19,845 bases of DNA from Paracoccaceae bacterium (GTDB taxonomy: Bacteria; Pseudomonadota; Alphaproteobacteria; Rhodobacterales; Rhodobacteraceae). Position numbers and translations under genes: made by a program. Below are positions 6,822 through 15,224 of this stretch, piece after piece (the first letter of the stretch is position 1; each line of letters opens with the position of its first letter). The DNA is taken from NCBI GenBank assembly GCA_006227805.1, contig SBFT01000094.1:1-19845 (forward strand), read 5' to 3'. A model generated the notes under the pieces. The model was not told the origin of the DNA, did no database searches, and saw only the letters and a list, made by a program, of their open reading frames with translations.

Positions 6822-8083
6822 TCCAGCGCGGTGTTGTCGATGATCAGGGCGTCGGCCTGCAACTGGCTGAGATAGCTGTCCGCGAAGGCGTTGAGCCGCT
6901 CTTGCAGCAGCGCGTTCGCGACGTCCTGGCGCGAGGCGTCCTGGTTGATCTCGGCTGTGCGGCCGCAGAGCATCAGGAAGACGAGCGTCTGGCCATTGGC
7001 GCGCGTCAGCGCGGTCGAGACTTCGCCATCGTCCAGCTTGGCCAGTTCCACCGCGATGTCCTGCGGAATCTCGGACGGGGCGAGGCTGCCGCGTTCCAGG
7101 ACCTCGGCGGGCTGGCCTTGGGCCACGCCGTAGAGATCGTCGCAGGTATCGACCTGCGCCGCAATGCGGGCCGCCTGGGTCAGTGCGGCTTCGCTGCGTC
7201 CGCCAGGAATGTAGTAGGCGGCATAGTCGATGGCGGAATAGACCGGATCGGGCGCGGTCGTCTCCTCGATGCCGCGCAGCTGGAACAGGGCCACCGCGTC
7301 GGGCAGCGGGATTGGCGCGGTCACTTCGCCCGGCGCCAGCGACAGGATCAGCGGGCGCAACTGGGGCGGCAGGTTGGTGAGCGGCATCCAGGCCATGCGA
7401 CCGCCGTTGCTGCGGGTCGCGGTGGCCGAATACTGACCCGCCAGCGACGAGAATTCGCCTTCCGACGTGACCTGCGCGATCTCCTCGGCCAGGGCCGTGA
7501 CCTGGTCGATGTTCTCGGGCGTCAGCGGCATGATGATCTCGGACAACAGCACGCGCACGCCGCCGCTGCTGCCATCGGCGCCCAGCGCACGGTCGATTTC
7601 CGCATCGGTCGGGCGGGCGCGGGGCAGGAAACGGGCGCGCACGAATTCGCGCCAGCCCACGCCGACGGTGACGAAATCGCGGAAGGTCGCCGGATCGACG
7701 CCCGCCTGCGACAGGGCCTGGACGAATTCGTCGCCGCTGAGATTGGCGCGGGCGGCGAATTCGGTGATGCCCTCGGCGATGGCCTCTTCGGTCACCTCGA
7801 TGCCCGCGCCCCGGATCGCCTGTTCCTTCAGGACCTCCTCGATCAGGGCCTTGCGGGCCTCTTCCGGCGCGCTGCCGGGGGCGCGCAGCAGGGTCAGGAA
7901 ATTGGCGCGCTGTTCCAGTTCGTAATAGCTGATGATCGCGTCGTTGACGGTGATCGCGGGCGAAAAGGGGCTTTGCGCGCGCAGGGGCGCGGCAAGGCCG
8001 AGGGTCGAGATCGCCAGCGCGATGGCGCCCAGCGCCAGGGCGCGAAGGGGCGAGGGGGGAAGTCTGCTCGGACCTAGCTGCAT
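6818..8083 (-). CDS. surA: SurA-type periplasmic chaperone / peptidyl-prolyl isomerase
   Basis: SurA escorts unfolded outer-membrane proteins across the periplasm; LptD is a classic client. The 421-residue protein has a signal peptide (hydrophobic about 14-32, likely cut after LRA, residue 36), a SurA N-terminal chaperone domain (about 40-160), one recognisable parvulin domain (about 176-272, with SNGGRMAWMPL and LAPGEVTAPI), and a degenerate second domain (about 285-385, ending in GEVSTALTRANGQTLVFLM). The only two cysteines are C314 and C373, which bracket that second domain and could form a disulfide in the periplasm. It overlaps the lptD end by ten bases and the pdxA start by four. Isomerase activity is not certain; chaperone function is the safer claim. 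Confidence 0.9.
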   Translation of the reverse strand: MQLGPSRLPPSPLRALALGAIALAISTLGLAAPLRAQSPFSPAITVNDAIISYYELEQRANFLTLLRAPGSAPEEARKALIEEVLKEQAIRGAGIEVTEEAIAEGITEFAARANLSGDEFVQALSQAGVDPATFRDFVTVGVGWREFVRARFLPRARPTDAEIDRALGADGSSGGVRVLLSEIIMPLTPENIDQVTALAEEIAQVTSEGEFSSLAGQYSATATRSNGGRMAWMPLTNLPPQLRPLILSLAPGEVTAPIPLPDAVALFQLRGIEETTAPDPVYSAIDYAAYYIPGGRSEAALTQAARIAAQVDTCDDLYGVAQGQPAEVLERGSLAPSEIPQDIAVELAKLDDGEVSTALTRANGQTLVFLMLCGRTAEINQDASRQDVANALLQERLNAFADSYLSQLQADALIIDNTALE

Positions 8084-10197
8084 GATCGCACGTATCTTTC
8101 TTTTCCGTTCGAGGCGCTGAACCCCTTCAGGGCGATGGTAAAACCGAAATCGGTCGAAGGCTCAACACTTGTCGAGGATGTATAGCGGCGGTTGAGCGAA
8201 AGATCGACCTCGACGCATTCGTTGCGATAGGTCAGTCCCAGCCCGGCCGTCGCGGCGCGGGTATCGGCGACATCATAGCGCCAGTTGGCCGAGGCCGTCC
8301 AATAGGGCGTCAGGTCATAGGCGCCGTCCAGGTAGAATTCGGACACCGCCTGGGCGCGGCCCTCGGCCGGGTCCGCCTCGAGCCAGACATAGGTTCCGCC
8401 CAGCGTCGTGCGTCGGCCGGTCCAGGCGCCGCGTAACTCCGCCTTGGAGACATCGAAGCTGTCGTTCAGGATCGCGCGCCCCGTCAGGTCGAGCCCGAAA
8501 TCCGTGCTGATCTGGCCCGCGAGCAGCAGGTCCGAGATATCGCCGCCAAGGCCCGAGGTGGCGCTGAATCCGGGCTGCGCGCTGTCGCGGATCACCTGGC
8601 CGAAACTCAGCGAGACATGGCCGCCGTCATGGGCATGGCGCGTCCAGGTAAAGCCATAGGCCAGCGCGACGCCGTCCTCGCGCGCATCGCGTTCGGGAAA
8701 GCGCGACAGCGCCAGAAGATTGCCCTGGTCGAACTCGACCCGCCCGCTTTCATCATTGGGTACCGCGTCGCCGGTGACGTCGGTCCAGCCGATCTGGACG
8801 ATGGGCTGGATGAAATGGGTGGCGCCGGCGGTCGATCGGGTCATCGGCAGGCCGAGGGTCAGCGCGGCATAGGGGGTCGAGCGGTTGAGGCTGTCGGCGA
8901 AGGCGCTGTCCTGGCGGATGCGGAAAAGGTCGGTATCGACGCCCATCCGCCAATCGGCCCGGATGCCGGACGAGAAGGTCCAGCTGCGCAGCCAGCCCAG
9001 TTCCAGGCTGGTGCGCGTCACGTCGCGGCCCAGGACGTCGGCGTCGGAGTCGCGCACATGCGTGTGCGCCACGACGCCCAGCCGGACCTCGCCCCCGAGG
9101 CCGGCGGGAAAGAAGCGCCGTTCATAGGCGAGGTCGGCGACACTGGTAGGCAGTTCGGCCTCGACCTCGCCCGCGCGTTGCGATTCGATATGGACGTAGG
9201 CCGCGCGCATGAAGCTGTCGCGCGTGACCCGCGTCAGCGCCAGTTCGCTGTCCAGCCGGTCCTCGTAGGGATGGCCGTAATCCAGCAGGTAGCCGTCGTC
9301 GCTGGCCCATTCGACATCGAAGCTGAACACGAAGCCCGAGCGCAGCGCGAAGGCGCCCGCGCCCCAGAGATATCCGCGCGTCTCGCCAGGGCGGATGTCA
9401 TCATCGGTGATGCCGCCCTCGACATCGATGCGGCCGCGCTCGAAGGCCTGGCGATAGCGGAAATCCAGGGTGCGCGTGGCGGACGACAGGTAGGGCGACA
9501 GCGTCAGGTCGCGCCTGTCGCCCAGGCGGAAGAAATAGGGGATCTTCACGCCGGTCGAGAGTTGCGAGGTCGTTCGGATCGACGGGATCAGGAAGCCGCT
9601 GGCGCGATCGAGGGTGGGATCGGGCAGGCGCAGACGCGGCACGTAGAAGATGGGCACATCCAGCACGCGCAATTGCGCGTCGTCGAAATAGAGCTGCTTT
9701 TCCTCGCGGTCATGGATCACGCGGCGGGCGCGGATCTGCCAGAGCGGCGCCTCGCCTTCCGCGCAGATCCGGCAGGACGTGACGGAGGTCTTGTAGAGCT
9801 GGGTATAGCGCCCGCCCTTGCGGTCGATCTGCAGGGCCGCCATCTGGACATGCTGGTCGAGCACCATGCGCGCCCCGGTCAGAAGGCCGTTCTGGAGGTC
9901 GGCGTCCAGTTCGGCCGCGCTGGCCAGGATCGTGATGTCGCTGCCGTCCTGCAGGCGGATCGGGCCCTCGATCGCCAGCCTGCCGGTCTTTCGGTCATAG
10001 GTGATGCGCCGCGCGCTCAGACGCTGGGTGCCCTGGAAGGCCTCGACATTGCCTTCGGCGATCAGGGTGTCGCCCTGGGCGACGCTGACGCGGTCGGCGA
10101 TCAGCACCGCCGCGGGGGCGCTGTCCTGCGCGGACGCGGCCCAGGGGGCGGCGAGGCAGGCCGCGAGGCACAGGGCGAGGATCCGCGCGCGGCCCAT
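8074..10197 (-). CDS. lptD: LPS-assembly outer-membrane translocon LptD
   Basis: LptD, with the lipoprotein LptE, inserts lipopolysaccharide into the outer leaflet of the outer membrane. The 707-residue protein has a signal peptide (likely cut after ASA, residue 23), an OstA/LptA-like periplasmic domain (about 27-150; VLIADRVSVAQGDTLIAEGNVEAFQGTQ) and a long beta-barrel region. E. coli LptD is 784 residues, so this is a short form. The mature protein has just four cysteines: C142 and C145 (SCRIC) before the barrel, C661, and C706 as the second-last residue. E. coli LptD also has four, forming two long-range disulfides. A GAGGA ribosome-binding site lies eight bases before the ATG, inside the lptG end. 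No lptE is visible in the window. Confidence 0.95.
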   Translation of the reverse strand: MGRARILALCLAACLAAPWAASAQDSAPAAVLIADRVSVAQGDTLIAEGNVEAFQGTQRLSARRITYDRKTGRLAIEGPIRLQDGSDITILASAAELDADLQNGLLTGARMVLDQHVQMAALQIDRKGGRYTQLYKTSVTSCRICAEGEAPLWQIRARRVIHDREEKQLYFDDAQLRVLDVPIFYVPRLRLPDPTLDRASGFLIPSIRTTSQLSTGVKIPYFFRLGDRRDLTLSPYLSSATRTLDFRYRQAFERGRIDVEGGITDDDIRPGETRGYLWGAGAFALRSGFVFSFDVEWASDDGYLLDYGHPYEDRLDSELALTRVTRDSFMRAAYVHIESQRAGEVEAELPTSVADLAYERRFFPAGLGGEVRLGVVAHTHVRDSDADVLGRDVTRTSLELGWLRSWTFSSGIRADWRMGVDTDLFRIRQDSAFADSLNRSTPYAALTLGLPMTRSTAGATHFIQPIVQIGWTDVTGDAVPNDESGRVEFDQGNLLALSRFPERDAREDGVALAYGFTWTRHAHDGGHVSLSFGQVIRDSAQPGFSATSGLGGDISDLLLAGQISTDFGLDLTGRAILNDSFDVSKAELRGAWTGRRTTLGGTYVWLEADPAEGRAQAVSEFYLDGAYDLTPYWTASANWRYDVADTRAATAGLGLTYRNECVEVDLSLNRRYTSSTSVEPSTDFGFTIALKGFSASNGKERYVRSCS

Positions 10198-10198
10198 C

Positions 10199-11296
10199 TC
10201 AGCCGTCCTCGGTCTGCAGAAGCAGGCCCACCGCCAGCATCACCGCCGCGACCGGAGGGGCCCATGCGGCCAGAAGCACGGGCAATTGCCCGTTTTCCCC
10301 CAGAACCAGAGCGAAGTTGCGGATGAAATACAAACCGAAGCCCAAGAGTACCGAGACCAGCACCGCCATGCCGGTGCCCCCCAGACGGGTATGCCGCATG
10401 GTGAAGGCTGCTGCAACAAGCACCATGGCCAGCAGGAAGAGCGGCTGCGCCAGTTCGGTCTGCAACCAGATCTGGTGTCGCTTGGTGGTGAAGCCGGCCT
10501 CGCCCAGCTGGCGGATCGTGCCGGGCAGTTCCCAGATCGAGACGCTGCGCGGGCTGGCCAGGCTGTCGCGGATGCGCTCCTGCGTCAGGCTCGAGGGGAC
10601 CTCGTAACTCTCGTGCCGGGCGGCGGTGCCTTCGGGGTTCAGGCCGGCGGTCAGGTTCCAGACCTTGGCCGCGCGCAGCGACCAGGCGCCGTCGACCAGA
10701 CGGGCCGATCCGGCCTCGATCCGCCGGACGGGGCCGCCCTGGCGTTCGAAGCCCATGAAGGTCACGTCGTAGAGAATGTCGGCATCTGCGCTGTAGCGCT
10801 GGGCATGGATCACGGTCTGTCCGGTTTCGGTTCCCTGGCGCAGCCACAACCCGTCCGAGCTGATCGACAGGGCCGATGTCCCGCCGGTGCGGTAGAGTTC
10901 GCTCAGGCGCTTGGACTGCGCGTCGGTCGCCGCGACGATGGGGTTCAGCGTGGTCACCGTGAAGACCCCGATCAGGCAGGCCACGACCACCGGCGCGGCC
11001 AGCGTGCGCAGCCCCGACCGGCCGGCGGCACGCACCACCACCAGTTCGCTGCTGCGCGCCAGCGTCACGAAGAGGGCGACCGTGGACAGGATCATGATGA
11101 GCGGCAGGATCTCGGCGATCGCCCCCGGCGCGTTCAGCGCCACGATCTGGAGGATCTGCGCGAAGGTCAGGTCCAGCGCCTCGAACCGGCGCATCTGTTC
11201 GATCAGGTCGACCAGCGCCATCAGCGCGAGGAACAGCAGCGTCACGATCAGGAAGGTGACGAAGAAGCGGCGCGCGAAATAGAGATGCAGCGTCAT
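10199..11296 (-). CDS. lptG: LPS export ABC transporter permease LptG
   Basis: LptG is one of two inner-membrane permeases of the LptB2FG transporter, which extracts lipopolysaccharide from the inner membrane and pushes it along the LptC-A-D bridge. The 365-residue protein has the YjgP/YjgQ layout: hydrophobic segments near residues 12-30, 60-80 and 100-120, a periplasmic beta-jellyroll region about 130-265, then three more near 275-295, 305-325 and 335-360. The start MTLHLYFARRFF and the tract LARSSELVVVRAAGRS (the coupling helix that contacts LptB) are typical. GGGAG lies seven bases before the ATG. It overlaps lptF by four bases and ends one base before the lptD start codon. Confidence 0.95.
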   Translation of the reverse strand: MTLHLYFARRFFVTFLIVTLLFLALMALVDLIEQMRRFEALDLTFAQILQIVALNAPGAIAEILPLIMILSTVALFVTLARSSELVVVRAAGRSGLRTLAAPVVVACLIGVFTVTTLNPIVAATDAQSKRLSELYRTGGTSALSISSDGLWLRQGTETGQTVIHAQRYSADADILYDVTFMGFERQGGPVRRIEAGSARLVDGAWSLRAAKVWNLTAGLNPEGTAARHESYEVPSSLTQERIRDSLASPRSVSIWELPGTIRQLGEAGFTTKRHQIWLQTELAQPLFLLAMVLVAAAFTMRHTRLGGTGMAVLVSVLLGFGLYFIRNFALVLGENGQLPVLLAAWAPPVAAVMLAVGLLLQTEDG

Positions 11297-12426
11297 GGCG
11301 CCGCTCCCGCGCGGCGCAGCGACAGGCTGCGGAACAGGGGACGTCCCGAGACCTGCAGCATCACCGCGGCGATCGCCAGCCCCACCAGCGCGGGCAGGTA
11401 GATCAGCGGCCAGGCGCGGTGATCGGCCATCACGGGTTCGGTCACGACGCCGCGCAGCAATTCCAGCAGGATCAGCAGCACCACCGCCAGCACGATCTGG
11501 CGCCAGACGCCGAACCGCGAATGACCGCCCAGGATCAGCGCGCCATAGCCGATCAACGCGACGCTGACGCAGATCAGCGCGCGGGCGAAACGCAGGTGCA
11601 GTTCCTCGGCCAGTTCGCCCCGCGTGCGGCCTTCGCGCGCCACCAGGCCCTCGGGATCGGTCAGGAGTTCGGCGGTCGGGATCGCGCGCAGGTTGCGCCC
11701 CGGTGCGGCGTCCCGCCGGATCAGGCTGCTGATGTCATAGGCCAGTTCCGAGAAGTTGGTGACGGACAGGGTCTGGCCTTCCCCGGCCAGGCGCTGCGCC
11801 ATGCCCTGCACCATGATCAGGCTCGCGCCTTCCTCGGTGCGCACCAGATAACTGGTGCTGGCGGTATAGGTCAGGGTCTGTTCGGGGTCGCGGCGGTCCG
11901 AGAGATAGACATCGCGCAGGGTGCCGTTGGGCTCGATCTCGCGGATGTAGAACGTGACGCCGGCCGTCGGGTGCAGGAAGGTGCCTTCCGTCAGCAGCCG
12001 CGCGGTGCTGTTCTGCGAGACTTCCGCCTCGCGCAGGGCCAGCTGGTCGATCGAGGCAGGCAGCGCCAGATGGGTCAGGAAACTCATCATCGCGGCCGCG
12101 ATCAGCCCGAACAGGGCATAGGGGCGCGCCATCCGCCAGGGGCTGGCGCCGGTGGCGCGCATGATCGTCAGCTCGCTTTCGCTGCTCAGGCGGTTGGTCA
12201 CATAGACCGAGGCCGCGAAGGCCGCGATCGGCAGCACGATCCGGATCAGGTTCGGCAGGCCCAGCGCGCTGAATTCCAGGAACACCATCGCCGACTGGCC
12301 ATCCGCGATCAGCCGGTCGAACAGCGAAACCGCGCGGTTGATCCAGAAGACGGCCACAAGAACGAGGGCGAAAAAGCCGAACAGCCACAACAGCTGGGAC
12401 AGAACGTATCTGTCGTATCTCGACAA
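11293..12426 (-). CDS. lptF: LPS export ABC transporter permease LptF (TTG start)
   Basis: LptF partners LptG in the LPS-extracting transporter. The 377-residue protein has the same permease layout: hydrophobic segments at about 12-30, 53-75 and 100-120, a periplasmic domain about 125-270, then three helices to about 360. RLSSESELTIMRATGASPW is the coupling-helix region that contacts LptB. It begins with TTG; no ATG or GTG lies in frame nearby, and (M)SRYDRYVLSQLLWLFGFFALV is where family members normally begin. A purine-rich AGAGGG (12435-12440, minus) is about nine bases upstream, with the palindrome GGGGCGCCCC (12427-12436) overlapping it. First gene of the operon that runs to rsmA, divergent from pepA with 130 bases between the start codons. 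Confidence 0.95.
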   Translation of the reverse strand: MSRYDRYVLSQLLWLFGFFALVLVAVFWINRAVSLFDRLIADGQSAMVFLEFSALGLPNLIRIVLPIAAFAASVYVTNRLSSESELTIMRATGASPWRMARPYALFGLIAAAMMSFLTHLALPASIDQLALREAEVSQNSTARLLTEGTFLHPTAGVTFYIREIEPNGTLRDVYLSDRRDPEQTLTYTASTSYLVRTEEGASLIMVQGMAQRLAGEGQTLSVTNFSELAYDISSLIRRDAAPGRNLRAIPTAELLTDPEGLVAREGRTRGELAEELHLRFARALICVSVALIGYGALILGGHSRFGVWRQIVLAVVLLILLELLRGVVTEPVMADHRAWPLIYLPALVGLAIAAVMLQVSGRPLFRSLSLRRAGAAP

Positions 12427-12545
12427 GGGGCGCCCCCTCTGGCCTGTCTTCGCGTCCTGGCAACGTTCTACTGCATCGGGGTCGCGGGCGAAACTGCTAT
12501 CTGGTCAAGAAGGGGCGGTCGCGTTACGTCTGTGCCACAAGATGT

Positions 12546-12550
12546 GGGAG
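12546..12550 (+). promoter_or_regulatory. Ribosome-binding site that sets the pepA start
   Basis: GGGAG sits six bases before the ATG at 12557. This decides for MTRLTDF over the in-frame ATG at 12542, whose start would precede this site, and over an open extension back to 12338 that runs through the lptF gene on the other strand. Confidence 0.8.
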
Positions 12551-12556
12551 ACGAAG

Positions 12557-14034
<1,478 letters not shown>

Positions 14035-14035
<1 letters not shown>

Positions 14036-14493
14036 TGGGCGAGGCCTATTTCTATCACCTCACGCGCCAGCCGCTCGAGGCGACGCTGCCCATGCTGCTC
14101 GAGCGCGCGCGCGGCGCGGGCTGGCGGGTGGTGGTGCGCGGCCGCGACGCGGTGCGCCTCGCGTGGCTGGACGAGCGGCTGTGGCTGGGCCCGAAGGAGG
14201 GGTTCCTGCCGCACGGACTGGCGGGCGGGCCGCATGACGCGCTGCAACCCGTGCTTCTGACCACCGATGCCAGCCGCGCCAACGATCCCGCCTGCCTGAT
14301 GAGCATCGACGGCGCGGATGTCTCGCCGGGCGAGGTGCACGAGATGCAACGCGTCTGCGTCCTCTTCGACGGCAACGACGCGACCGCCGTCCAGCGCGCG
14401 CGCGATCAGTGGAAGGCGCTGACGGGCGCGGGTTGCCCCGCCACCTACTGGTCAGAGGAAAGCGGAAAATGGGAGATGAAGGCCCGCAGCTGA
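14035..14493 (+). CDS. holC: DNA polymerase III chi subunit
   Basis: Chi is an accessory protein of the DNA polymerase III clamp loader; with psi it links the loader to single-strand-binding protein. The 152-residue protein is recognised by the start EAYFYHLTRQPLEATLPMLLERA, the tract LWLGPKEGFLPHGLAG and VLFDGNDATAVQRARDQWKAL near the end, all typical of HolC. It starts one base into the pepA stop (TGATG), implying translational coupling. It ends 84 bases before the stop of the convergent protease gene. No separate promoter is visible. Confidence 0.93.
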
Positions 14494-14504
14494 AAGCCGA
14501 TCCG

Positions 14505-14572
14505 CTTCTTTCTGGTCCCAAATACGCCTGTCCCGACCTCGCGGCCGGATGCGGCGCCGGAGGTGGGCGCCG
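14505..14572 (-). repeat. Candidate Rhodobacterales 3'-end intergenic motif with hairpin
   Basis: Read on the minus strand, after the protease TAA comes a hairpin CGGCGCC-CACCTCC-GGCGCCG (14572-14552), then GGCGTATTTGGGACCAGAAA running on to GAAG (14528-14505). The combination CCTCCGGCG followed by a TATTTGG...AGAAxGAAG string resembles, from memory, a motif that recurs downstream of genes in Rhodobacteraceae genomes. Only one copy is in this window, so repetition is not shown here. Confidence 0.4.
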
Positions 14573-14577
14573 GGGGC

Positions 14578-15156
14578 TTAGCGCGTGAGCACCATCCGGT
14601 CGGACGTGATCTCGATACGGCTCCAGCGGTCGAGATAGGTCATCCCTAGAAGCGAGGTCTCGAGTTCGCCCTCGTTCACCCAGGCCGGAAGGTCGGTCTC
14701 GGTGAAGCCGCCCAGCGTCATCCGGTCCAGACGCACGGGCGCGGTGCGCACCTCGCCGTTGGCGGTCATCGCGCGGCCCAGGAACATCAGGTCCTCGGGG
14801 TCGAGGCCCGCGCGGGCGGCATCCGCGCGGCTCAGCACCACGCCCGTCGCGCCGGTATCGACGACGAAGCGCAGCGGCTGGCCGTTGACGTCGAGCGTCA
14901 GGTAGAAATGCCCGTCCGGCGCGCGCGGCACCTCGACGCGCCCGCTGTCGGCGAAGACCGCCTGGCTGGGCCGCACGGTCTGGCGGATGTCGTCCCAGAG
15001 GCCGAAGACGGCGATGGCGCCCAGGAAGATCAGGCCCCAGAGCGCGGCCTGCTGCAGCGTCTTGTTCAGTCCCTGGCGGTTCTGGACGAAGGCATAGCCC
15101 ACCACCGCCAGAAGCAGGGCCAGATAGGCCAGGTGTCCGATTTGAAGATCGCTCAT
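14578..15156 (-). CDS. Membrane-anchored retropepsin-like aspartic protease
   Basis: This 192-residue protein has two N-terminal membrane segments (about 6-24 and 37-54) and a single-lobed aspartic protease domain with the active-site motif VVDTGATGVVLS (catalytic D100). Later hydrophobic elements (LLGMTYLDRWSRIEI) match the retropepsin-like family (TIGR02281 type) of alphaproteobacteria. Relatives include Caulobacter PerP, which cleaves the polarity protein PodJ, and the Rickettsia protease APRc. Like retropepsins it should work as a dimer, probably in the periplasm. I chose the second of two adjacent ATGs (15156) because GGGAG (15163-15167) is six bases away from it; the first ATG is at 15159. 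It lies 59 bases after the ABC-F gene. The substrate is unknown. Confidence 0.85.
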   Translation of the reverse strand: MSDLQIGHLAYLALLLAVVGYAFVQNRQGLNKTLQQAALWGLIFLGAIAVFGLWDDIRQTVRPSQAVFADSGRVEVPRAPDGHFYLTLDVNGQPLRFVVDTGATGVVLSRADAARAGLDPEDLMFLGRAMTANGEVRTAPVRLDRMTLGGFTETDLPAWVNEGELETSLLGMTYLDRWSRIEITSDRMVLTR

Positions 15157-15162
15157 CATGCG

Positions 15163-15167
15163 CTCCC
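15163..15167 (-). promoter_or_regulatory. Ribosome-binding site of the retropepsin-like gene
   Basis: GGGAG on the minus strand is six bases from the ATG at 15156 and three from the ATG at 15159. It therefore favours the shorter product MSDLQIG and excludes the longer open frame that reaches back to 15420 inside the ABC-F gene. Confidence 0.75.
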
Positions 15168-15203
15168 GCGTGCTGCTGACCTCGATATAGGGCGGCGCGA
15201 GGG

Positions 15204-15224
15204 AAAATGCAGGGCTCAGCCCTG
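15204..15224 (-). terminator. Weak terminator-like hairpin at the ABC-F stop
   Basis: On the minus strand CAGGG (15224-15220) pairs with CCCTG (15214-15210) across CTGAG, followed by CATTTTCCC. The stop TGA (15218-15216) lies in the loop. The stem is short and the T-run has only four bases, so partial termination between the ABC-F and protease genes is the most that can be claimed. Confidence 0.4.

Noticed and set aside
10150..10197. Lipobox-like LAAC in the LptD signal peptide
   Set aside because: The hydrophobic stretch before the cysteine is short, a good signal peptidase I site (ASA, before QD) follows, and LptD is a barrel rather than a lipoprotein.
8617..10326. 569-codon open frame antisense to lptD
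   Set aside because: Shadow of a high-GC coding strand; no signal, no motif, and it runs across the lptD-lptG junction.
10001..11401. 466-codon open frame antisense to lptG
   Set aside because: His/Gln/Arg-rich shadow sequence spanning the ends of three real genes.
12338..12556. Upstream extension of pepA by 73 codons
   Set aside because: It overlaps the lptF start and the divergent promoter region, whereas GGGAG at 12546-12550 marks the ATG at 12557.
15210..15224. Perfect AGGGCT-C-AGCCCT palindrome as a protein-binding operator
   Set aside because: It contains the ABC-F stop codon and is followed on the minus strand by a T-run, so a weak terminator explains it better.
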